In this document: piece after piece, positions 1 to 7,788 of the stretch
Layout of the letters: each line of letters starts with the position of its first letter
How positions within the stretch are numbered: the stretch's first letter is position 1
Translations under genes and position numbers: made by a program
Origin: Polyangiaceae bacterium
Lineage (GTDB): Bacteria > Myxococcota_A > Polyangia > Polyangiales > Polyangiaceae
Direction: 5' to 3'
NCBI GenBank assembly: GCA_025937895.1
Contig: JAICQL010000024.1
Coordinates: forward strand, 1 to 56,154
DNA: 56,154 nucleotides
Notes under the pieces: model-generated
Told to the model about the DNA's origin: nothing
Seen by the model: the letters and a program-made list of their open reading frames with translations, nothing else
Database searches by the model: none

Positions 1-43
1 CTCCCCTCATCACCCCTTTGGGCTGCTGGGCGCGTGACCGTTG

Positions 44-1066
44 ATGGGATGGATGACGAGCAAGCAAGCGGGCCGGGGGCAGCTGACCTCGAGCGGAGCG
101 GACACCACCCTCTGGTGTCTCACCGCTGCATTTCTGCTCGCGTGTGGGGCGGACGAAGACATCCTGCGCCCGGACATGACCAAGGACAGCAACGTGAAGG
201 CGCCACGAGCGTGCAGCCTGGACGGCGTGGTGAGCGAGGAGCTACCCGACCTGACCCTGGTGCACGACAAGCCGGTGGCGCCGCCCGATCCTCGGCCGCA
301 CTTCAGCTTCTTCGTCACCAGCCAGGCCGGGCTCTATGGCTTGCCCGCTGGAGAGCATGCGCCAGCACCCGATCCGGCGCTGGGCTACGGCGGCGACTTC
401 GGCGGACTGCGCGGAGCCGACGAGATCTGCAGCATGCTGGCGCAGCGCGCCAACCCCGGGGACCGCAAGGTATGGCGCGCCTTCTTGAGCGCCTCCGGCA
501 CCACGAGCGGCGAGCGCGTCGATGCCATCGGACGGGTGGGGAATGGCCCCTGGTACGACTTCAATGGCGTGCTGCTCGCGCGCAACCTGAGCGGCCTCTT
601 GCCCGACGCGAGCGGCCGCCCCAGAGGTGCTGCGGCGCCGCTGAACCGCATGTTCAGCGACGAGAACGGCGAGGCCGCGCGCAGCAACGGGCAAGACAAC
701 CACGACACGCTGACCGGCTCCGATAGCTGCGGCAGATTGTACGACGACGGCATGAACGGCGCGGTCGCCACCTGCGCCGACTGGACCAGCAAGACCGTAC
801 GCGGCCGCGAGGGCAACGCCGCCGGGGTCGGCGGACAGGTCCCCGTCGGCCACTCCTGGCCGCGCGCGTTCGGCGCCGGCTTCGGCGGTGATTCAGCCCT
901 CGGCGGCCGCTGGACTGGCGATCACACGGTCAGCGGCTGCGAGCCAGGCTACGACGTGAACGGCGGCACGGGCGCGCCGCCCCGCGACATCCGCGGCGGC
1001 GCGGGCGGCGGCTACGGCGGCATCTACTGCTTCGCGCTGGGTGCAGTCGCCCCCTCACCATCCTGA
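44..1066 (+). CDS. Endostatin-like (C-type-lectin-like fold) lipoprotein
   Basis: Predicted secreted lipoprotein of about 340 residues. A hydrophobic stretch ends in a lipobox-like AFLLAC followed by GADED, so the Cys is probably lipidated. The body resembles the collagen XV/XVIII endostatin domain: GGLRGADEICSMLAQRA, then KVWRAFLSAS, a DAIGRVGNGPWYDFNG block, LTGSDSCGRLYD, GHSW, a late SGCEPGYD and a terminal GGIYCFAL. These match the order of conserved blocks of the animal domain (GADFQC, FRAFLS, LFDNW, WHGSD, C-terminal CIEN). Paired Cys suggest disulfides. Bacterial versions are known; their ligand is not. The start is uncertain: TTG at 41, ATG at 44 and ATG at 53 are in frame, and 53 gives the most typical signal peptide. 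The 3' end overlaps the converging metG remnant by 12 bp. Confidence 0.6.
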   Translation: MGWMTSKQAGRGQLTSSGADTTLWCLTAAFLLACGADEDILRPDMTKDSNVKAPRACSLDGVVSEELPDLTLVHDKPVAPPDPRPHFSFFVTSQAGLYGLPAGEHAPAPDPALGYGGDFGGLRGADEICSMLAQRANPGDRKVWRAFLSASGTTSGERVDAIGRVGNGPWYDFNGVLLARNLSGLLPDASGRPRGAAAPLNRMFSDENGEAARSNGQDNHDTLTGSDSCGRLYDDGMNGAVATCADWTSKTVRGREGNAAGVGGQVPVGHSWPRAFGAGFGGDSALGGRWTGDHTVSGCEPGYDVNGGTGAPPRDIRGGAGGGYGGIYCFALGAVAPSPS

Positions 1067-1775
1067 GCCGGCGCGGAAAGCAGCTTTGAAGCGCGGGAAC
1101 AGCGGCTCGCCCTGCTCCACCGCTGAGCCCACGGGCAGCTGACCCCAGGCCAGCCAGCGCTCCAAGCCCGCTGCGGGCTGACCCAGGGCTTGCGCCATCT
1201 CCGTCAGCCCAAGACGCTGCCACAGCGCCGCCATGCTGCCCGACAACACCGGCGAGAGCAGCACGGAAGCAATGCGAATGGCCTCCGCCGATTGATACAA
1301 GATGCTGCCCACCTCGCTCAGCTTCTCCGGCTGCTTTGCCAGCTTGAACGGCTCCTTCTCCTGGATGAAGCGATCCACGGCGCGCAGCAACTCGAAGGCG
1401 GAGCCCACCATGGCGTCGAGCCGCAGCGCCTCACCGTGCTCTCGCGCACGGGCCGTGTGCTCTGCCGCCGCAGCTGGCAGAGCCGGAAAGGCAGTGACGG
1501 GCGGCGGCACCCGCCCGGCGAAGTAGCGGTTGATCATGTTCGAGACGCGGCTGAACCCGTTGCCCAGCGTGTTCGCCAGATCGGCGTTGTACGCCTCGAA
1601 TCCAGAACGCGAGCGCGTGGATGCTGCGCGGCGGCCTCATCCACTCACAGCCAGGCAGCTTGCTCAATCCCAGCAGCAGCGCGGGCCAGAGCACCGCGTG
1701 GAACCCATTGCGGTCCGCCCAGTCCCGCGTGCTCAGCCCGCGCTCCTGGCTGCATCCACCACCTTTGCCGCGTGC
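1055..1775 (-). pseudogene. metG: Methionyl-tRNA synthetase remnant (C-terminal half, frameshifted)
   Basis: The open part (1055-1537) encodes the anticodon-binding helical domain of MetRS: MINRYFAGRVPPP, FELLRAVDRFIQEKEPFKLAK, ALRIASVLLSPVLSGSMAALWQRLGL. Reading upstream in the same frame adds FEAYNADLANTLGNGFSRVSN, the family's conserved YNADLANxLGN block. A different frame at about 1585-1710 encodes GFHAVLWPALLLGL and HALAFWIRG. These match the MetRS blocks FHAxxWPAxL and DALRYFLLRE, which in an intact enzyme flank the KMSKS loop. The KMSKS segment is missing, the frame changes between blocks, and the Rossmann half with the HIGH motif is absent because the receptor gene starts at once upstream. 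It is therefore a decayed copy; a working metG must lie elsewhere. Start and end of the remnant are approximate. Confidence 0.7.
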
Positions 1776-1792
1776 TCATGACTGTGCAGCAG

Positions 1793-3772
1793 CTACTCGT
1801 ACCTGAACTCCAGCCCGCCCGAGAACGTGCGCGGCTGTAGCGCCAGGAACTCTGCGTCCCCCGCGTCGAACAGGTTTTCGCCCATCAGGTAGCTGGTGAA
1901 GCCATAGCCGATGCGCTGCGCCACGCGCACGTCGACGCTGGCGTAGCCGTAGGCGTCGCGCTGCTCTTCGTCGCCGTCGCCGTCCACGTCCTGGTAGAAG
2001 GGGCGGGTGCCGACGAAGCTGCCGCGCCAGGTGGTCTCGAAGCCGATGCTTGGCGCGCGATAGCGCAGACCCGCGGTGGCGCGCTGCGCGGGCAGGCCGC
2101 TCAGGCGCCGGTCACCTCCGCCGGTGGTGCGAGCATCGGTGAGCTCGTAGCCGAGGTCGAGCTTCAAGCCTGCCAGCGGGCTCACGCTGAGGCTGGCCAT
2201 CACCCCGCGTGAGATGGCGGAGCTCACGTTGCGATAGCGAAAGCGCTGCGGGCCCACGTCGGTCGCCGGCGTGAGCACGGTGTCGATGCGGTCCTCCAGG
2301 AAATTGTAGAACCCCTGCAGCGAGAGCCACACCGAGCGGTGCGGCCGCACCTCCACGCTGGCACCAATGTTCTGCGAGCGCTCCGGCGAGAGCTCGGTGT
2401 TGCCCTCCACCAGGTAGCCCGCGCTCGGGTTCTCGAACAACAGGTAGAGCTCGCGGAAGTCGGGCGCCTTGAAGCCCCAGCCGTAGCTGGCGCGCAGGGT
2501 GACCTCCTCCACGGGGTCGAAGCGCAGCGCCGCGCGCGGGGTAGGTGCCACACCAAACTGCGAGTCCACGTCCAGGCGCACGCCGGGCAGAAACACCAAG
2601 AGCGGCCCCTCCAGCAGGGTCCACTCGTCCTGCGCGTACAGCCCCAGGCGGCTGCGCTCGCCACGGGCGTTCAGGCGCTCGGTGCTCAGGGTCTCGAAGC
2701 TGCCCTCCGCGCCGGCCGTGAGCAGGTGAGTCGCGAGCAAGGTGTCCAGCTGCGCGCCCAGCTGCACCAGCTGCTCGCGCGTGTCTTGCCGCTCGTCGAG
2801 CGCGTCGGAGAGCCGCTGATCCAGCTCGAACTCATCACGGAAGGCGCCGTAGCTGCCGCGCAAGGCCAGCTTGTTCTCACCGAAGCGCAGCTCCGGGGTC
2901 AGCCCGACCTGCACCGTTTGTGTCAGGTTGTTGCGATCGAACACGGCGCCGCCAGCGCCCAGGTCCACACCCTGGCGATCGCGCCGCACGTACTCTGTGG
3001 TACTGCCGATCTTGAAGCCGTGACCGGCGATGATTTCGCTGCGCTGCGCGACGTCGTACTGCTCGAACGCCGACTGGGTGGTCGCGGCATCGCTCGGATT
3101 CAGGTCGTAGCCGTCGCTGGCGTGGCGCCCGCCCGAGACGCGCGCGGACCAGCCGCGCTGCTCCGTGCCCACACCACCCGTCACATCCATGCGCCCGTAG
3201 GGCCCAAGACTGGCAGAACCCGTGAGCTCCAGCGGGCGGTCCGCCTTGCGCGTGATGATGTTGATCACCCCCGCGATCGCGTCGGAGCCATACAGCGCGG
3301 AGCCTGCGCCGCGCACAATCTCCACCCGCTCGATGTTCTCGCTGGCAAAGCGGCCCAGGTCGATCACCCCATTGACCCGACCCGGCACACGCACGCCATC
3401 CACCAGGATCAACGTGTAGTCGGAGGGCAGCCCCTGCAGCTGCGGGCCCGCGCCGGTGACCGTGCGCGGCAGATACAGCCCCGCGCGATCCTCGAGCAAC
3501 TCTGCCAGATCCCGCGCGCCCGACTCCGCGATCTGCTCGCGCGAGATCACCTCGGTGGCCACGGGTGCCTCGCCCAGCGGGCGCTCCGTGCGCGAGCCCG
3601 TCACCACCACGGCCTCCACCTGGTGTACGTCGTCCGTCGGCGGCGGGCCGTCCGCCGTGGCGTCCTGCGCCTGCAGCCGGGCGGGCCCTAGCCACACCGC
3701 CAGCGTCAGGCACGCGAGCGGCAGACCCGCAACGATCCAGCCCCCTCGCGTGCCCGAGCAGCGTACCCTCAT
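1793..3772 (-). CDS. TonB-dependent outer-membrane receptor (probable heme/siderophore receptor)
   Basis: A 659-residue TonB-dependent receptor. It starts with a signal peptide (basic start, hydrophobic core, likely cut after LQA). Next comes a TonB-box-like VEAVVVTGSRTE, the plug domain (about residues 55-170; SGARDLAELLEDRAGLYL, LILVDGVRVPG, IERVEIVRGAGSALYGSDAIAGVINIITRK), then a 22-strand-type barrel. The barrel includes YGWGFKAPDFRELYLLFENPS and ENLFD blocks and ends in FRYE. Size and blocks fit the BtuB/HmuR/CirA group. It begins 3 bp after the peroxiredoxin stop, as the last gene of a Fur-boxed minus-strand unit with an HmuY-like protein and TonB upstream. Heme is therefore the likeliest cargo; the substrate is inference from context. 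Confidence 0.85.
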   Translation of the reverse strand: MRVRCSGTRGGWIVAGLPLACLTLAVWLGPARLQAQDATADGPPPTDDVHQVEAVVVTGSRTERPLGEAPVATEVISREQIAESGARDLAELLEDRAGLYLPRTVTGAGPQLQGLPSDYTLILVDGVRVPGRVNGVIDLGRFASENIERVEIVRGAGSALYGSDAIAGVINIITRKADRPLELTGSASLGPYGRMDVTGGVGTEQRGWSARVSGGRHASDGYDLNPSDAATTQSAFEQYDVAQRSEIIAGHGFKIGSTTEYVRRDRQGVDLGAGGAVFDRNNLTQTVQVGLTPELRFGENKLALRGSYGAFRDEFELDQRLSDALDERQDTREQLVQLGAQLDTLLATHLLTAGAEGSFETLSTERLNARGERSRLGLYAQDEWTLLEGPLLVFLPGVRLDVDSQFGVAPTPRAALRFDPVEEVTLRASYGWGFKAPDFRELYLLFENPSAGYLVEGNTELSPERSQNIGASVEVRPHRSVWLSLQGFYNFLEDRIDTVLTPATDVGPQRFRYRNVSSAISRGVMASLSVSPLAGLKLDLGYELTDARTTGGGDRRLSGLPAQRATAGLRYRAPSIGFETTWRGSFVGTRPFYQDVDGDGDEEQRDAYGYASVDVRVAQRIGYGFTSYLMGENLFDAGDAEFLALQPRTFSGGLEFRYE

Positions 3773-3775
3773 GGC

Positions 3776-4309
3776 TCAGCGAGGGTTGAGGGTGGCGTCG
3801 CCGCGCTTCCAGTTGCAGGCGGTGAGACCGCCGGTCTGCAGCGCGTCCAGCACGCGCAGGACCTCATCCACGTTGCGACCCGCGCTCAGATCCTGAGAGC
3901 TGGAGTAGCGGACGATGCCCTTCGGATCGACGATGATGGTGGCGCGCAGCGCAACGCCGGCCGGGTGCAGCAGGCCGAGCGAGCTGGCGATGGAGGGCGA
4001 GATGAACAGCAGCGGGTGGCCGAGGGTGCTCAGCAGGTCCTCGCTCTTGCGCCAGGCCAGGTGCGAATACTCGTTGTCGGTGGAGCCGCCCAGCAGCACG
4101 GCGCCGCGCTGCTCGAGCGCGCCGCGCTGGCGGTCGAACTCGGCGATCTCCGTCGGGCACACGAAGGTGAAGTCCTTCGGGTACGTGTACAGGACGATCC
4201 ACTTGCCCGCGTAGTCGGCGCTGTTGATGGTGCCGAACTCTTCGCCGTGCTTGGCGCTGACGCAAGCGGCGGTGCTGAAATGCGGGAATGGCTGGCCAGG
4301 ATTGATCAC
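3776..4309 (-). CDS. Peroxiredoxin, AhpC/TSA type (2-Cys)
   Basis: A 177-residue thioredoxin-fold peroxidase that reduces H2O2 and organic hydroperoxides. The peroxidatic Cys is C51 in YPKDFTFVCPTEIAEF, the canonical AhpC signature. A second Cys, C165 in LTACNWKRG, sits where typical 2-Cys enzymes carry the resolving Cys. No signal peptide, so cytoplasmic. Its ATG overlaps the stop of the upstream 85-residue ORF by 4 bp, and the receptor gene follows after 3 bp, so the three are translationally coupled. Placement inside a Fur-boxed TonB/receptor operon suggests protection against peroxide chemistry during iron or heme import. No reductase (AhpF-type) is nearby. Confidence 0.88.
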   Translation of the reverse strand: MINPGQPFPHFSTAACVSAKHGEEFGTINSADYAGKWIVLYTYPKDFTFVCPTEIAEFDRQRGALEQRGAVLLGGSTDNEYSHLAWRKSEDLLSTLGHPLLFISPSIASSLGLLHPAGVALRATIIVDPKGIVRYSSSQDLSAGRNVDEVLRVLDALQTGGLTACNWKRGDATLNPR

Positions 4310-4563
4310 GTTACTTTCTTCCTTTCAGTGTCCATGGGCGGCGAAACGAGCACCAGCGGGGCTGGCCGTTGCCGCGGCTCACGGCGCGCGAGCGCTACCA
4401 TGGCTCGCGCCAAGGTGGTGGTGAGATCTTCACACGCCGCTCGCTCGAGGTGCAGCGTGACGGGGCCCGCGAGCACGTGCAGCACGCCGTCCCTGCCGAT
4501 CTCCACGCGCGTCTGGCGGGAGGAGGCGAGCGTGGTGCGCACGTCGATCAACTCGTCGCTCAT
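4306..4563 (-). CDS. Small conserved-looking ORF of unknown function
   Basis: An 85-residue protein starting MSDELIDVRTTLASSRQTRVEIGRDG. It has alternating short beta-like stretches (TRVEIG, VLHVLAGPVTLHLE) and a helix (CEDLTTTLARAMVALARR), and no signal peptide or membrane segment. I do not recognise the family. It is supported as a gene by position: first ORF after the Fur-box-like site at 4589-4607, and a 4-bp stop/start overlap with the peroxiredoxin gene. A cytosolic partner or regulator of the peroxiredoxin is possible but unproven. Confidence 0.55.
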   Translation of the reverse strand: MSDELIDVRTTLASSRQTRVEIGRDGVLHVLAGPVTLHLERAACEDLTTTLARAMVALARREPRQRPAPLVLVSPPMDTERKKVT

Positions 4564-4588
4564 GGGGCCAGCCTATCGCGCAGAATAT

Positions 4589-4607
4589 GATATTGACAAC
4601 CGTTTTC
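4589..4607 (-). promoter_or_regulatory. Fur-box-like operator upstream of the ORF-peroxiredoxin-receptor unit
   Basis: On the minus strand the site reads GAAAACGGTTGTCAATATC and matches 13 of 19 positions of the Fur consensus GATAATGATAATCATTATC. It lies in an AT-rich island within the 64-bp gap between the tonB stop (4628) and the small-ORF start (4563), the right distance to cover a promoter. The surrounding DNA is very GC-rich, so an island of this kind is unlikely to be chance. It implies that the downstream half of the locus has its own iron-repressed promoter. Confidence 0.6.
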
Positions 4608-4627
4608 ATTAATAGACAGCGCACGCC

Positions 4628-5545
4628 TCAACCTGCGTCCAGCTGGAAAACGATGGGCAGATCAAACACGAGCTGCTGGCCCAGGGCTGCGGGGAGCGGA
4701 GCAAAGGGCGCCGCCTCGCGGAGCGCGCGCAGCGCCGCTTCCAGCAGCGGAGCCGGCGCGGCGCACGTGGCCTGCACCTGCGTCAACCGCCCGGAGGCGT
4801 CCACCGCGGCGCGCAGACAGACCGTGCCCTCGAGGCCCGCGCGGCGGGCCAGGCGCGGATACTCACGGCGCGCCAGCACCCTGTCGCGCAGCTGGCCCAG
4901 GTAGCGCCCGCGCAGCGCGGCCAACGTGACGCCGCTCGTGCCCAGGGCGCTGCCAGCCACCGCGCTGGACCCGCCGCTGCGGAGCCCGGTGCTGGCGGCA
5001 CCGCCGCCCGACGAGACACTGCCCGTGGAAGCAATACCCATGGAAGCATTGCCCGGCGAAGCACCATTGCTCGAGGAAACGGCGACGGGCGTGATGGCTG
5101 CAGCGACGGGCGCCGCTTCGGCAACGCTCGGCTCCTCAATGACTCCGGCAGGCTCCGCCGGCGACTCCTTCGGCTCCACTGCTGCAGCCGGCACAGGTGT
5201 CGGAGCGGGCGGCGCCGGGGCAGCCACCTTCCGCGTCGGCACGGGCACCGCCGCAGCCTCCTCCCGGCTGGCCTCGGGCGCAGGTGCCTCCTCCGCCGGC
5301 CCGGGCACCTCTTCGGGCTGTTCCTGCAACACGACCTGGTGCAACACCTGGAGCTCGACCGCGGACGGCCGCAGCGGCAGCAGCTGCGTCGCCAGCTGCG
5401 GCAGCGGCAGCACCACGGGTGTTACGTGCAGCGCTGCCGACAGCGCGACACTGAGCCACAGCTTCCCCGGCGACCGTCTCGCGAGCTGCTGCCGTGCCGC
5501 CAGCGGCCTTGCAGTCACCCCCTGCGCACCCTCTCGCGCCGCCAC
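4628..5545 (-). CDS. tonB: TonB energy-transducer protein
   Basis: A 305-residue TonB-type protein that couples the inner-membrane proton-motive force to outer-membrane receptors. The order is a cytoplasmic basic start, one membrane segment (about residues 30-47, LWLSVALSAALHVTPVVLPL, with the His often seen in TonB anchors), then a long Pro/Glu/Ala-rich spacer. A pentapeptide-repeat stretch (GNASM, GIAST, GSVSS) follows, then the C-terminal TonB domain (YLGQLRDRVLARREYPRLAR, LEGTVCLRAAVDASGRL, LVFDLPIVFQL). The stop of the HmuY-like gene is 12 bp upstream, so the two are probably cotranscribed. No exbB or exbD is in the window. Confidence 0.85.
   Translation of the reverse strand: MAAREGAQGVTARPLAARQQLARRSPGKLWLSVALSAALHVTPVVLPLPQLATQLLPLRPSAVELQVLHQVVLQEQPEEVPGPAEEAPAPEASREEAAAVPVPTRKVAAPAPPAPTPVPAAAVEPKESPAEPAGVIEEPSVAEAAPVAAAITPVAVSSSNGASPGNASMGIASTGSVSSGGGAASTGLRSGGSSAVAGSALGTSGVTLAALRGRYLGQLRDRVLARREYPRLARRAGLEGTVCLRAAVDASGRLTQVQATCAAPAPLLEAALRALREAAPFAPLPAALGQQLVFDLPIVFQLDAG
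5010..5084. repeat. 15-bp degenerate tandem repeat in the tonB spacer
   Basis: Five consecutive 15-bp units: GACGAGACACTGCCC, GTGGAAGCAATACCC, ATGGAAGCATTGCCC, GGCGAAGCACCATTG, CTCGAGGAAACGGCG. The central three are clearly related. On the coding strand they give Gly-x-Ala-Ser-type pentapeptides in the TonB periplasmic spacer. The array keeps the reading frame. Confidence 0.65.
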
Positions 5546-5557
5546 GCCCCCGCCTCG

Positions 5558-6268
5558 TCAGAGCGGCGCCCAGCGAAACTGCGGCATGCCCGGCGTGCCC
5601 GCCGCGTCGTAGTAGCTGGTGAACTGCAGCTTGAAATGCTGGTCGCCCGTCTTCACCACGAACACGGTCTCGCGCGCGGTCAGGAGGTGCGAAGCCGGGT
5701 CGTAGCTGTACCAGCCGTCCCCCGCGGCGAACACGTAGTCCGGGCTGCCGTCCCTGTCTTCGTCGGTGTCCGCCAGATAGCCTTCGCCCGGCGGCGTGGT
5801 CACGCTCTCGAACGAGCCGCTCGCCACCGCCACCAGCACCTCACCCGAGCCGCTGGCACCGCCGTTGACCTTCACGTTCGAGCGCTGAAAGGCGAGATCC
5901 CAGTCGGGCGAGACCTCGGGTGCGCCGGGCGTGACCTCCGCGTTCTCACGCAGGCTGAAGTACACCCAGAGCGAGGCGTCGGTGGCGTCCACCTCGCTGC
6001 TGAAAGAGCCATCGACGGCAGGCACAGTCCGGATGTGCTCGCTCTGGATCACCGCGCCAGCCGCTGGCGTCGCCGGCAAGACCACCGTGCTGACGCTCTC
6101 GGTTGGAGCTGCGCTCTCGCTGCTCTCTCCCGGCTCGACCAGAAACGTGCCGTCTTGCCCGCCACAGCCGATGGCCGCCAGCGCGGCCAGCATGCTCCAG
6201 CCAGTTACCCTGCTCAGGCTCGAAAAACGGTTCAAAGGCACTCCTGTCCGGTGCTCGCAGGCCGCCAC
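5558..6268 (-). CDS. hmuY: HmuY-family heme-binding lipoprotein
   Basis: A 236-residue secreted lipoprotein (hydrophobic segment, then AAIGCGGQDG; Cys is the likely lipidation site). The body follows the HmuY pattern known from Bacteroidetes hemophores: DASLWVYFSLRE, SPDWDLAFQRSNVKVNGGASGSG, GDGWYSYDPASHLLTARETVFVVKTGDQHFKLQFTSYYD, ending QFRWAPL. In Porphyromonas HmuY binds heme and hands it to the TonB-dependent receptor HmuR. Here a receptor and a TonB gene follow on the same strand, supporting the same role. The annotated start is the most upstream ATG; a GTG at 6241 is an alternative. A Fur-box-like site lies 46 bp upstream. Confidence 0.75.
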   Translation of the reverse strand: MAACEHRTGVPLNRFSSLSRVTGWSMLAALAAIGCGGQDGTFLVEPGESSESAAPTESVSTVVLPATPAAGAVIQSEHIRTVPAVDGSFSSEVDATDASLWVYFSLRENAEVTPGAPEVSPDWDLAFQRSNVKVNGGASGSGEVLVAVASGSFESVTTPPGEGYLADTDEDRDGSPDYVFAAGDGWYSYDPASHLLTARETVFVVKTGDQHFKLQFTSYYDAAGTPGMPQFRWAPL

Positions 6269-6313
6269 GGCAACGGTGACCAGCGAGACGTAGCTCGAAT
6301 CGGGTCACTTATC

Positions 6314-6332
6314 AATATTGAGGATTGTTATC
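6314..6332 (-). promoter_or_regulatory. Fur-box-like operator in the hmuY / membrane-protein divergent region
   Basis: On the plus strand AATATTGAGGATTGTTATC matches 13 of 19 positions of the Fur consensus, inside an AT-rich island. It is 46 bp upstream of the hmuY start on the minus strand and about 137 bp before the likely start of the divergent membrane-protein gene, so it could act on either. The minus strand also carries TTGATA at the outer edge of the island, a possible -35 element; no convincing -10 was identified. Confidence 0.6.
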
Positions 6333-6468
6333 AACTGCTACTGCCAGCTCCCTCTGCTGTCAATGGCGCCGCGTCCAACGAACGGCCGGCTCCCGCTCGC
6401 CCCGCCGCAACCGGGCTGCGCGCACTCTCGATGCGGCTGGGCTCCGCGCCAGGCGTGGCTGCGGCGCC

Positions 6469-7713
6469 ATGTTAGCTTGCGGCATGCCCGCGCCGCTCGC
6501 CCCCGCGCAGCCCGCCCTGCACGACTCGCTCGCCACGCCGGCCGCGCTCGCGCCTGCAGCTACGCTCGCCGCCGCGGCGGATCTCGAGCAGGAGTCCTTC
6601 GCCACATCGCGCGCTGCCCCGCTGCCCCGCTGGCTCGAGTTCTTGCTGGTGGGCGGTGGCACATTGCTCGTCTTCCCGCTCTCGTGGTGGCTCCAGCCGC
6701 TGCTCGGGCAGGATGAGGCGCTGTTCGCGGCCGGCTTCTTCACGTTTCACCTCGCGTACGTGCTCAACGATCCGCACTTCGCCGTCACCTACCTGCTCTT
6801 CTATGAAAACGTGCGCGAGCGCGCGTTCGGCACCGCGTTCACTCGAGCGCAGCGCGTACGCTACTGGTTTGCGGGCTTTGTCGTGCCGCTACTGTTGCTC
6901 GGCTGGAGCGCGCTGGCGCTCGCGCTGCGCTCGGCGGCGCTGCTGGGCTGGATGATCCAGCTGATGTTTCTGCTGGTGGGCTGGCACTACGTGAAGCAAG
7001 GCTTCGGCGTGATGAGCGTGCTGTGCGCGCGGCGCGGGGTGCAGCTGAGCGCGCGCGAGCGGCAAGCGCTGCTCTGCCACTGCTTTGCGGGCTGGGCCTT
7101 TGCCTGGGCCAACCCCGCCAGCCCCGCGGGCGAGTTCGTGGAGAAGGGCGTGGTGTACTGGGGCGTGGCGCATCCGCGCTGGCTCGAGCTGGTGGCAGCG
7201 GCAGCGCTGGCTGGTAGCACGCTCGCGCTCGGGCTGGTGTTACTGGAGCGCTGGAGACGGCAGCGGCAGCTCTTGCCGCTGGCGCCGCTCGGCTGCTTCC
7301 TGATCACGATCTGGTCGTGGACCATTTACTCGCGGCTCGATCCCTTCGTGCAATACCTGATCCCCGCGCTGCACTCGCTGCAGTACTTCTATTTCGTGTG
7401 GCTGATGCAGAGCAATCGTGCGCGCGCACACGAGGGGCCGCCCAGCTTTGGCCGCCCCTCGAGCGTGCACCTCGGGCTCTGGGCAGCCGGCTCGCTCGGC
7501 CTGGGCTGGCTATTGTTTCACGGTCTGCCCACGCTCCTGGATGAGCTGCTGGTGGCACCGCCGCTGCGCGGGGCCAGTGCCGGCGCGCTGGGCAGCACCC
7601 CGTATTTCGCTGCACTTTTCGTGATGGTGAACGTTCACCACTACTTCATGGATCACGTGATCTGGCGCCGGGAAAATCCAGACACGCGCTATTTGCGCGA
7701 CGCAGCGCGCTGA
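6469..7713 (+). CDS. Polytopic His-rich membrane protein of unknown function
   Basis: About 414 residues with roughly nine hydrophobic segments after a 45-residue Ala-rich start. Conserved-looking His/Asn motifs sit at membrane edges: FHLAYVLNDPHFAVTY, GWHYVKQGFGVM, LIPALHSLQYFYF and VNVHHYFMDHVIWRRE. Spaced His of this kind often bind metal or heme in membrane oxidases, desaturases or transporters, but I cannot assign a family. The open frame extends upstream to 6325, but that part is Arg-rich and overlaps the Fur-box island; ATG at 6469 or 6484 is preferred. Divergence from the hmuY unit suggests an iron or heme link, which is inference. Confidence 0.7.
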   Translation: MLACGMPAPLAPAQPALHDSLATPAALAPAATLAAAADLEQESFATSRAAPLPRWLEFLLVGGGTLLVFPLSWWLQPLLGQDEALFAAGFFTFHLAYVLNDPHFAVTYLLFYENVRERAFGTAFTRAQRVRYWFAGFVVPLLLLGWSALALALRSAALLGWMIQLMFLLVGWHYVKQGFGVMSVLCARRGVQLSARERQALLCHCFAGWAFAWANPASPAGEFVEKGVVYWGVAHPRWLELVAAAALAGSTLALGLVLLERWRRQRQLLPLAPLGCFLITIWSWTIYSRLDPFVQYLIPALHSLQYFYFVWLMQSNRARAHEGPPSFGRPSSVHLGLWAAGSLGLGWLLFHGLPTLLDELLVAPPLRGASAGALGSTPYFAALFVMVNVHHYFMDHVIWRRENPDTRYLRDAAR

Positions 7714-7788
7714 GCAGGGCCCGCGTTTCGAGTGGACTCGCGCCGAGGGCGGCGACTATCGTGCGCGCCAGAACACGGAGTATCTTAC

